From DASYQD01 sp963846495 (GTDB lineage Bacteria; Acidobacteriota; Thermoanaerobaculia; Multivoradales; JAIOJS01), in the NCBI GenBank assembly GCA_963846495.1, contig CAWJWP010000029.1:62001-126000 (forward strand): a stretch of DNA of 64,000 bases, in the 5' to 3' direction. Both the position numbers and the translations under genes were made by a program. The notes under the pieces are model-generated. The model saw nothing but the letters and a program-made list of their open reading frames with translations, had not been told where the DNA came from and searched no databases. Below are positions 36,096 through 46,407 of this stretch, one piece after another. Position 1 is the first letter of the stretch. Every line of letters starts with the position of its first letter.

Positions 36096-36118
36096 GTTAT
36101 GCTCACTGAAAGCATAAC
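36096..36118. promoter_or_regulatory. NadQ operator candidate 1
   Basis: Perfect 8-bp inverted repeat GTTATGCT..AGCATAAC around CACTGAA. Its 21-bp core agrees at 14 of 21 positions with the second palindrome 58 bp downstream (centre to centre). The A/T-rich sites stand out in a very GC-rich background. Confidence 0.7.
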
Positions 36119-36154
36119 GGCGCCGGCGCGAGCCGGTCCTTTCTTAGGCCGAGG

Positions 36155-36175
36155 ATATACTCATAATGAGCATAA
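36155..36175. promoter_or_regulatory. NadQ operator candidate 2, overlapping the -10 box and nadA start
   Basis: TATACTCAT-A-ATGAGCATA is palindromic at 8 of 9 paired positions. TATACT (36156-36161) is also a near-consensus -10 hexamer and the nadA ATG (36166) lies inside the right arm, so a bound regulator would cover promoter and start codon. Confidence 0.65.
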
Positions 36176-37260
36176 TCGCCCTGGACCGCGCCCCGACGAC
36201 GCTTCCGTTCCCGCAGCCGCCGATGCGGCCCGTGCCGCTTTCGCCGCCTCCCGCGCTGCCGCCGGCCTCGCCCGAGCTGCTCGCCAGCCTCGAGCCGGTC
36301 TACGACCGCATGCGCCGCGTCGTGCCGCCGGCGGAGTGGGCGCTTCACGCGCCTTATGTCGCCGCCATCGCGGAATGGAAGCGGCGCCGTAACGCCGTCG
36401 TGCTGGCCCACAACTACCAGACGCCGGAGATCTTCCACGGCATCGCCGACATCACCGGCGACTCGCTGGCGCTGGCGCAGCAAGGCGCCAAGACCGACGC
36501 CGACGTCATCGTGCTGTGCGGCGTCCACTTCATGGCCGAGACGGCGAAGGTGTTGTCGCCCGAGAAGACGGTGCTCATCCCCGACATGCGCGCCGGCTGC
36601 TCGCTGGCCGAGTCGATCACCGGCGCCGACGTGCGGCTGCTCAAGGAGCGTTATCCGGGCGTGCCGGTCGTCACTTACGTCAACACCTCGGCCGAAGTGA
36701 AAGCCGAGTCGGACGTCTGCTGCACGTCGGCGAACGCGGTCGAGGTCGTCGAATCGCTGGGCGTCGAGCGCGTGATCTTCCTGCCCGACGAGTACCTCGG
36801 GAAGTACGTCGCCTCGCAGACGTCCGTGCAGCTCATCCTCTGGAAGGGCCATTGCGAGGTGCACGAGCGCTTCACCGGCGCGGAGCTGCGCCGCTACCGC
36901 GAAGGCGACCCGACGCTGCACGTCCTCGCTCACCCCGAGTGCCCGCCGGACGTGCTCGCCGAGGCCGACTACGTGGGCTCGACCGCCGGCATGATCCGCC
37001 ACCTCGGCGAGGTCGGACGCCGCCGCGTCGTGATGGTCACCGAGTGCTCGATGAGCGACAACGTCGCCGACGCTCACCCGCAAGTCGAGTTCGTGCGGCC
37101 GTGCAACCTCTGCCCGCACATGAAGCGGATCACCCTCGCCAAGGTGCTGCGCGCGCTGCAGACGATGGAGCACGAGGTGGTGGTGGACCCGGCGGTGGCC
37201 GACCGCGCCCGTTCGGCGGTGGAGCGGATGCTCGCTGTCGGCCGCGGGGGGCGCGGTTGA
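36166..37260 (+). CDS. nadA: Quinolinate synthase A
   Basis: NadA condenses iminoaspartate with dihydroxyacetone phosphate to quinolinate using a 4Fe-4S cluster. The 364-aa protein has the family blocks VVLAHNYQTPEIFHGIADIT, GVHFMAETAKVL, VVTYVNTSAEVKAESDVCCT and VGSTAGMIRH. The cluster Cys are best assigned to C145 (RAGCSLA), one of the adjacent pair near 185-186 (CCTS) and one of C313/C316 (CNLCPHM). The ATG at 36166 lies only 4 bp after a TATACT -10-like box and inside operator 2, so the transcript may be leaderless or the true start may be the ATG at 36223, since the first 19 residues are low-complexity. Its stop overlaps the nadB ATG (TGATG). Confidence 0.93.
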   Translation: MSIIALDRAPTTLPFPQPPMRPVPLSPPPALPPASPELLASLEPVYDRMRRVVPPAEWALHAPYVAAIAEWKRRRNAVVLAHNYQTPEIFHGIADITGDSLALAQQGAKTDADVIVLCGVHFMAETAKVLSPEKTVLIPDMRAGCSLAESITGADVRLLKERYPGVPVVTYVNTSAEVKAESDVCCTSANAVEVVESLGVERVIFLPDEYLGKYVASQTSVQLILWKGHCEVHERFTGAELRRYREGDPTLHVLAHPECPPDVLAEADYVGSTAGMIRHLGEVGRRRVVMVTECSMSDNVADAHPQVEFVRPCNLCPHMKRITLAKVLRALQTMEHEVVVDPAVADRARSAVERMLAVGRGGRG

Positions 37261-39017
37261 TGCGCGGCCCGCGCCGAATCGACCGCTGTGGCAAGAACCC
37301 GCCGCTGCCGGAGCGTGCCGTCGATACCGGCGCGGCCGACGCGATCGTCGTCGGCGCCGGAGTGGCGGGCCTCGCCGCCGCGCTGGCGATGTGCGCGCCG
37401 GACGGCGGCCGCCAGCCGCGGGTGATCGTCGTCTCCAAGCGGCGGCTCGGCGAAGGCGGCGCCAGCAACTGGGCGCAGGGCGGCGTGGCGGCGGCGATGG
37501 CCGCCGACGACTCGCCCTGGCGCCACGCCGCCGACACGGTGGCCGTCGCCGGCGGCATCGCCGACCGCGCCGCTGTCGACCTGCTCACCGGCCGCGGGCC
37601 GCGCCGCCTGCTCGAGCTGCTGGCGCGCGGCGCCCGCTTCGACCGCGACGTCGACGGCGAGCTGGCGCTCGGCCGCGAGGCGGCGCACTCGGCGTCACGC
37701 ATCCTCCACGCCGGCGGCGACGCCACCGGCGCCGAGATGGTGCGCGCGCTGACCGCGGCGGTGCTCGCGGCGCCGTGGATCGAGGTGCTCGAGGAGACGC
37801 TGGCGGAAGAGCTGCTGGTCGAGGACGGTCGGGTCGTGGGCGTGCTCGTGCGCTCGCTCGCCGGCGACGGCGGTCTCCGCGCGATCGGCGCCGGCGCCGT
37901 TGTCCTCGCGACCGGCGGCATCGGCCAGGCGTGGCGCTACACCACGAATCCGCTCGAGGCGACCGGCGACGGCCTGGCGATGGCGGCGCGCGCCGGCGCG
38001 CGGCTCGCCGACCTCGAGTTCATGCAGTTCCATCCCACCGCGCTCGGCGGCCCGCGCGACCCGCTGCCGCTGCTCACCGAGGCGCTGCGTGGCGAGGGCG
38101 CGGTGCTGCTCGACGGCAACGGCCGGCGCTTCATGGTGGGTGAGCACCCGCTCGCCGAGCTGGCGCCGCGCGACGTCGTGGCGCGCGCGATCTTCCGCCG
38201 CCGCCAACGGGGCGAGCCGGTGTTCCTCGACGCCCGCGACGCCGTCGGCGAGCGCTTCCCGCAGCGATTCCCCACCGTCTTCGCGCGCTGTCGCGAGCAG
38301 GGCTTCGACCCGCGCGTCGACGTGCTGCCGGTGACGCCCGCCGCCCACTACCACATGGGCGGCGTCGCCACCGACCTGCGCGGTCGCGCCTGGCTGGGAC
38401 GGCGCGGTCTCGACGCCGGGCTGTGGGCGTGCGGCGAGGTGGCCTCCACGGGCGCTCACGGCGCTAACCGCTTGGCGAGCAACTCGCTGCTCGAGGCGCT
38501 CGTCTTCGGCGCCGAGGTCGGTGAGGACGTGGTGCGGGCGGGCGTCGCGCGGCCAGACGACCGGCGGGTGCGGCGCGCCGCAGCCGCGGTCGTCGGCGGC
38601 GTAGCGGCTCTGCGCGCGACCTCTCCGGCGCCGATCGACACGCGCGGCAGCGGCGGCGGCGCAGTCGATCCCGCGACCGTCGATTCGATACTGCGCGCCC
38701 GCGTGCGCGAGCTGATGTGGGACCACGTCGGCGTCGAGCGCGACGGCGACAGTCTCGTGCACGCGCTCGCCGAGCTCGACGCGCTCGCCGACGAGCCTGC
38801 GGCTGCTCATGGCGAGCTGCGCAACTTGGTGACCGTCGGCCGTCTCGTTACGGCCGCCGCTCTCATCCGCGAGGAGAGCCGCGGCGCGCACTGGCGCCGC
38901 GACGTGCCGCACGCCGAGCCCGCCGCGGCGCACCGCACGCTGGCAACGGCCGACCAGCTGCTCGCCACCGCAGCCGCCGCGCGCACCGGCGAGCTGGCGC
39001 TGGCGGCGCGCGCGTGA
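37260..39017 (+). CDS. nadB: L-aspartate oxidase
   Basis: NadB is the FAD-dependent oxidase that makes iminoaspartate for NadA. The 585-aa protein opens with a dinucleotide-binding motif, IVVGAGVAGLAAALAM near 29-44. It has the succinate-dehydrogenase-family blocks SNWAQGGVAAAM, LATGGIGQAWRYTTNPLEA, EFMQFHPTALGG, LLTEALRGEGAVLLDGNGRR, AHYHMGGVATDL and GEVASTGAHGANRLASNSLL. The C-terminal helical domain (ELMWDHVGVERD) is present. The ATG at 37260 overlaps the nadA stop, and its own stop overlaps the nadC GTG, giving three translationally coupled genes. Confidence 0.95.
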   Translation: MRGPRRIDRCGKNPPLPERAVDTGAADAIVVGAGVAGLAAALAMCAPDGGRQPRVIVVSKRRLGEGGASNWAQGGVAAAMAADDSPWRHAADTVAVAGGIADRAAVDLLTGRGPRRLLELLARGARFDRDVDGELALGREAAHSASRILHAGGDATGAEMVRALTAAVLAAPWIEVLEETLAEELLVEDGRVVGVLVRSLAGDGGLRAIGAGAVVLATGGIGQAWRYTTNPLEATGDGLAMAARAGARLADLEFMQFHPTALGGPRDPLPLLTEALRGEGAVLLDGNGRRFMVGEHPLAELAPRDVVARAIFRRRQRGEPVFLDARDAVGERFPQRFPTVFARCREQGFDPRVDVLPVTPAAHYHMGGVATDLRGRAWLGRRGLDAGLWACGEVASTGAHGANRLASNSLLEALVFGAEVGEDVVRAGVARPDDRRVRRAAAAVVGGVAALRATSPAPIDTRGSGGGAVDPATVDSILRARVRELMWDHVGVERDGDSLVHALAELDALADEPAAAHGELRNLVTVGRLVTAAALIREESRGAHWRRDVPHAEPAAAHRTLATADQLLATAAAARTGELALAARA

Positions 39018-39889
39018 GCTCGAGCGACGCCGCCATGCCCGACTCGCAGCCGCTGCCCCTTCATCCGCTGCAGTACGAGCCCCTCCTGCGCCGCGCGCTG
39101 GAGGAGGACCTCGGCCTCGCCGGCGACCTGACGACGAACGCCATCGTGCCGGCCGGGGAGCGGCTCGCCGCCCGCATCGTCGCCCGTCGCCAAGGCTGCG
39201 TCGCCGGCCTCGAGGTGGCGGCGCACGTCTTCACCCTCGTCGATCCGGAGGTCCGCTGCGATCCGCGCGTCGCAGATGGTGCCACCGTCGCCGCCGGCGC
39301 GCTGCTCGCCGACCTTTCCGGCCCGGCGCGCGCCGTCCTCACCGGCGAGCGCGTGGCGCTCAATCTGCTCGGCCGCCTCTCCGGCATCGCCACCTCGACC
39401 CGCGGCATCGTCGACGCGATCGCCGGCACCCGCGCCCGCGTCGTCTGCACGCGCAAGACGACGCCCGGCCTGCGCGCGCTCGAGAAGTACGCCGTGCGCT
39501 GCGGCGGCGGCAGCAACCACCGCTTCGGCCTCGACGACGCGGTGCTGATCAAGGACAACCACCTCGCCATCGCCGGCAGCATCGCCGAAGCGGTGCGCCG
39601 CGCGCGCGCCGCCGTCGGCCACCTGGTCAAGGTCGAGGTGGAGGTCGACGACCTCGACCAGCTCGCCGAGGTGCTCACCTGTCCCGTCGACGCGGTGCTG
39701 ATCGACAACTTCGCGCCGCCCGAGCTGCGCCGCGCCGTCGAGCTGGTCGCCGGCCGCGTGATCACCGAAGCGTCCGGCGGCATCACGCCCGACAGCGCGC
39801 GCGCCATCGCCGAGACCGGCGTCGACCTTCTCTCCGTCGGCTGGATCACGCACAGCGCCCCGTCGCTCGACGTCGCGCTCGACGTCTGA
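39014..39889 (+). CDS. nadC: Nicotinate-nucleotide diphosphorylase (quinolinate phosphoribosyltransferase)
   Basis: NadC converts quinolinate plus PRPP to nicotinate mononucleotide, completing the de novo branch. The 291-aa protein shows DLTTNAIVPAGERLAARIVA, ERVALNLLGRLSGIATSTRG, CTRKTTPGLRALEKYAVRCG, GGSNHRFGLDDAVLIKDNHL, KVEVEVDDLDQL, DAVLIDNF and the phosphate-binding ITEASGGITPDSARAIAETG. The GTG at 39014 overlaps the nadB stop; an ATG at 39035 is the alternative and would remove seven weakly conserved residues. Nothing is missing from the active site. Confidence 0.95.
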   Translation: MSSSDAAMPDSQPLPLHPLQYEPLLRRALEEDLGLAGDLTTNAIVPAGERLAARIVARRQGCVAGLEVAAHVFTLVDPEVRCDPRVADGATVAAGALLADLSGPARAVLTGERVALNLLGRLSGIATSTRGIVDAIAGTRARVVCTRKTTPGLRALEKYAVRCGGGSNHRFGLDDAVLIKDNHLAIAGSIAEAVRRARAAVGHLVKVEVEVDDLDQLAEVLTCPVDAVLIDNFAPPELRRAVELVAGRVITEASGGITPDSARAIAETGVDLLSVGWITHSAPSLDVALDV

Positions 39890-40124
39890 TCCACCGGCAC
39901 GCGCGCGCCGCGCGCCAAGAGAGCGTTGATTCGACGTCAGCGCTCGATCTCTGACACGTCCCGCCACGCGTCAGCTTCGCCCGACGCGCCGGGTCAGAAA
40001 GCCCCGCGCCATCGCGAATATGATGCCGGTGCCCGCGAGGACGCTCACCGGTGCAGACCGGCCACCCACCGAAGTCTCACGAGAGCCGCGCGGTGCTCGC
40101 GCGGACGGGTCCGCGTACCTCACG

Positions 40125-42924
<2,800 letters not shown>

Positions 42925-43009
42925 GGCACCTGCCCGGCGGTCGCGCAACTCGGCCGCCTAGCGCTCGTGTTGTTCATCGTTGCGAGATCCGTGCGTATGG
43001 GTTGCGCGG

Positions 43010-44636
43010 ATGAGTCGAGCACATCGGGCGCTCGCGGCAATCCTTGGCTTCGCGCTGGCTGGCAGTGTTGCCACGGCGGCGCCGCTCCGTCTTCGTGAGC
43101 TGAGCCTCGAGCTGCCGGCGGCGCCGGCGGCCGTCGTCTCGACCGACCTCGACGGCGACGGCGTGCGCGACCTGGCGGTGCTCGTCGTCTACACGCGGTG
43201 GGAGCAGACGATGGTCACCGAGACGCTCGGAGCTCGACCCGGTGCAGGGCTTCGTCGAGGTGATGACGGTGGTGCCGGCGCTGCTCGACCATCGCGAGCT
43301 GTGGCTCTACCGCGGCGACGGTCGCGGCGGCTTCGCGCGCAGCGGCGAGCCGCTGGCGGTGCCGACGACGGTGCACTCGCTGGCGGCAGGGCGCGACGGG
43401 CGGCGGTTGTTCGCCCTCACCGACGACGGCGTCGACGAGGTGCGCTGGGACAGCGCGGCAGGCCGGCTGGCGTTCGTCGAGCGGCTGCGGCAGCGGACGT
43501 TGCTCGCCGGCTCGGGCGTCTTCGTGCCCGACCTCGTGCCGTTTGCCGAGGTCACCGGCGATGCGCAGCCCGACCTGCTGCTGCCGACGCACGATGCGCT
43601 CCTGATCTACGCCGGCGAGGGCGATGCGTTCGCCGGCGAGCCGGTGGCGCGCGTGCCGCTGCCGGCGGCGGAGATCGAAGGGCCCGGCCTCGAGCTGCGC
43701 TACCCGCTGCCCGAGGCGCGCGACGTCGACGGCGATCGGCGCGTCGACCTGGTGTGGCGCGATCCGCGCGAGGGCTGGCAGCGTCCCTGGGTGGCGCGCG
43801 GGCTCGGCGGCGGCCGCTTCGGCGATCCCGTCGCGCCGCTGCCCGAGCCGCCGGCCGACGAAACGGAAGGCCAAACGCAGACGATGTTCTTCGGCGACCT
43901 CGACGGCGACGGCCGCGCCGAGGTGGTCGCGCAGCAGACGCGGCAGCTGCCCGAGGACGCCGGCATGCGCGCCGAGATCCGCGACGCCGAATCGCCGCGC
44001 AGCACGCTGCGAGTGTTCCCGACCGGCGGCGAGCTGCGGCCAGCCGGTGCGGCGACGCAGACGTTCGAGGTGCGCGGCCACGCCTTCGACGCGGACAACG
44101 CGGACTTCAAGCTCCCCGGCGGCTTCCAGGACCTCGACGGCGACCGGCGCCTGGACCTCGTCACCGTCGAGCTCCACATCTCCGTCACCCGTCTCCTCGG
44201 CGGGCTGACCATTGGACGGGTGACGCTGCCGATGGACTTCCTCGTCTGGTGCCAGACGGCGGCGGGCGCCTTTCAGCCCGTCGCCGGCCTCGACCTCTCG
44301 GGCAGCTTCCGCGTCGACCTCGCCTCGATGACGCTACGCAACCTGCCGTCCTTCTCCGGCGACTTCGACGGCGACGGCCGCGCCGACTTCGTGCAGCTCG
44401 GGCGCGGCAAGCAAGTCACCGTGCACACCGGCCGCCCCGGCTGCGCCTTCCCGCGCTCGCCCGACCTCACCATCAAGCTGCGCGAGGAGCCGCAACACCT
44501 CGGCCTCATCCGCGTGCGCGACCTCGACGGCGACGGTCGCTCGGACCTCATGGTGGTGGAGCCGGGCAAGGCGCCGGAGCCGGGCGTGACGCCGCCCGCG
44601 CGTCTCGATCTCTACCTGAGCGGAGGCAGCGGTTGA
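43010..44636 (+). CDS. Secreted FG-GAP/VCBS beta-propeller protein, one frameshift
   Basis: The ATG at 43010 opens a signal peptide (AHRALAAILGFALAGSVATA). The protein has at least five Ca-binding FG-GAP motifs: TDLDGDGVRDLAVL, GDLDGDGRAEVVA, QDLDGDRRLDLVTV, GDFDGDGRADFVQL and RDLDGDGRSDLMVV. After residues VTETL one extra G (43229 or 43230) shifts the frame; removing it gives ELDPVQGFVEVMTVVPALLD and an unbroken product of about 541 aa. These proteins form seven-bladed propellers outside the cytoplasm. The gene lies between two propeller kinases and its stop overlaps the next start (TTGA). Confidence 0.8.
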
Positions 44637-46096
44637 TCCGCCGCCGCGCCGTTGCGCTCGCGCTGCTCGGCGCCGTTGCCCGCGGGCCGTTCGGCGTGGC
44701 GGCATGGGCGGCCGCCGCGGGACCGGCCGCGGCGCTGCAGCGCTCCGACCTCCGGTTCGCCGGCAAGCTGCTGAACGGATCGGCGGGCGGCGGTCGCACC
44801 GTACTGCTCGTCGGTGGCGACGAGAAGGAGAAGGCGCCGCGCCGCCTCGTCGAGCTGCGGCTCGCCGCCGACGGCGCCAAGCTGGTGACGCTCGCCGCCG
44901 ATCTCCCACCGACGGTAGACGAAGTTGTCGCGGCACCGGGTGACGGTCCCGTGCTGCTGCGCGACCACGGCCGAATCCTGGCGATCGACGCCACACGATC
45001 AGGCGCGCGGCGCGAGATCGCCGGCGCTGCGGGAATGCTGCTCGGCGCCGCCGACCGCGGTGAGATCGCGCCGGCGCCGCCGTGGCTCGCCATCGGCCGC
45101 GCCGGCGAGGTGCGACGCATCCTGCTCGACGGCGACACGCCGCGCACCGGCGAGCCGCAAGGCCTGCCAGTGACTGCGACGCTCGAACGCTGGGGCCTCC
45201 ACCTGGTGAGCCCAACGGCGCGCTTCGCAGGACCGTGGCTCGCCGTCGGTCCCCTCCAGGAAGGCACCCTGCTGCGCACCGTCGTCCTGGGCGCGGACGG
45301 CGAGCGCCGCGAGCACACCTCCGCGCTCCCCGAGCCCGAACGCGTCGCCGACTCTTCCGTGGTGACGCTCGACGGCCGCCCAACCCTCGTCGTCGGCACC
45401 TTCCGTGGCCTAGGCGTCATGAGCCGCAAACGCCTCCGCGTCTTCGCCCTCGCCGGCGAGCCCGGCGCGCCACCCCGCAAGCCGCTCCTCGCCCGCGAGC
45501 TCTCCGCCCGCGCCTGGCAAGACATCGCCGTCCGCGCCGGCGACTTCGACGCCGACGGCAAAGACGACCTCGCCATCGCCGCCGCCGAAGGCCTAGGCGG
45601 CGGCGAAGCCACAGTGACGATCTTCCGCGGCATGGGCAACGGCCGCCTACGCTCCGAGCCCGTAGAGACGAACGTCGAGGTAGGCGAAGCGTCTTGGCGC
45701 TACGCCGACATCAACGGCGACCGCCGCCCCGACCTGATCACCCTCGACGCCGGCAAGCTACAAGTCTTCACCGCCAGCGCGACGGGAGTGCCAGCGAAGA
45801 AGCCATCGCTAGCGGCGAAGGTCGAAGGCACCGAGCCGTCGGCGCGCCGCATGACCGAAGTCACCATCAGCACCAGCGGCACCTCCGCGCGCCAAACCAC
45901 GGCGCCCGCACCGACACCGACACCGCGACCCAGCGCCGCTGCCTCACCGACGCCGGCGCCGAGCCCGACCCCCACACCCGAGCAGGCGCGCCCCGACTGG
46001 CAACTCATCGACCTAGACGCCGACGGCAGAGCCGAGCTCGTCTGGTGGGCGCAGCAGCCAGACGGCGACACCAAGATGATCGTTCTCCGCTTCTAG
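44633..46096 (+). CDS. Secreted FG-GAP-like protein with Pro/Thr-rich linker
   Basis: The TTG at 44633 overlaps the preceding TGA; the frame is open far upstream but that part is a shadow of the previous gene. The 487-aa product begins LIRRRAVALALLGAVARGPF with a twin-Arg-like basic n-region and a long Ala-rich hydrophobic segment, a likely signal sequence. Strand-rich repeats fill the middle. FG-GAP-type Ca loops occur at GDFDADGKDDLAIA, ADINGDRRPDLITL and LDADGRAELVWW. A linker of alternating Pro, Thr, Ala and Ser (about residues 425-455) joins the last blade. It is paired with the preceding FG-GAP gene and probably works with it, possibly in sensing with the adjacent kinases; the last point is inference. 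Confidence 0.75.
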   Translation: MIRRRAVALALLGAVARGPFGVAAWAAAAGPAAALQRSDLRFAGKLLNGSAGGGRTVLLVGGDEKEKAPRRLVELRLAADGAKLVTLAADLPPTVDEVVAAPGDGPVLLRDHGRILAIDATRSGARREIAGAAGMLLGAADRGEIAPAPPWLAIGRAGEVRRILLDGDTPRTGEPQGLPVTATLERWGLHLVSPTARFAGPWLAVGPLQEGTLLRTVVLGADGERREHTSALPEPERVADSSVVTLDGRPTLVVGTFRGLGVMSRKRLRVFALAGEPGAPPRKPLLARELSARAWQDIAVRAGDFDADGKDDLAIAAAEGLGGGEATVTIFRGMGNGRLRSEPVETNVEVGEASWRYADINGDRRPDLITLDAGKLQVFTASATGVPAKKPSLAAKVEGTEPSARRMTEVTISTSGTSARQTTAPAPTPTPRPSAAASPTPAPSPTPTPEQARPDWQLIDLDADGRAELVWWAQQPDGDTKMIVLRF

Positions 46097-46113
46097 GCGC
46101 ACACGCTGCTGAC

Positions 46114-46274
46114 GAGCGGGGCCGAGGGCCGCCGCGGCGGGACCTCTCGGAGGGCGCTGCGCAGATCTCGAGATGCAGCGGCGTGCCGGCGCCCGGAGAG
46201 CGGAGGCGCGCGCCAATCCTGGAGCAACCACGTAGCGCGCGCCGGTCCCGCTGTGGCGGCCCTCGGCCCCGCTC
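46114..46274. repeat. 161-bp element with perfect 20-bp inverted terminal arms
   Basis: The arms at 46114-46133 (starting GAGCGGGGCCGAGG) and 46255-46274 (ending CCTCGGCCCCGCTC) are exact reverse complements over 20 bp and continue imperfectly inward (GCGGGACC pairs with GGTCCCGC). The interior, about 120 bp, has no coding content. It may be a MITE-like or REP-like sequence, or a very stable stem following the FG-GAP gene. Confidence 0.55.
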
Positions 46275-46328
46275 CCTCACGATCGCAACGCCCACGCTCC
46301 CTCTCTGGGCGGAAACTCCGAGGCAGCT

Positions 46329-46345
46329 TGTCCGTCTAAACAGAC
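46329..46345 (+). promoter_or_regulatory. Conserved 17-bp motif, copy 2
   Basis: TGTCCGTCTAA-N2-AGAC, the same 15 defined positions as at 29479-29495, here 63 bp before the GTG of kinase 2. The inner GTCT..AGAC repeat could be a dimer binding site. Confidence 0.35.
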
Positions 46346-46407
46346 GAGCGCGCGGTGGAGGTGCTGGTTATCATCGGCCGCGACCGCAGCAGTCTCGAGC
46401 CGTAACC

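Larger units (their letters stand above)
46097..46407. other. Intergenic gap, 311 bp, with an inverted-repeat element and a shared motif
   Basis: Contains the 161-bp element at 46114-46274 and the TGTCCGTCTAA motif at 46329. No coding frame is supported. Confidence 0.6.
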
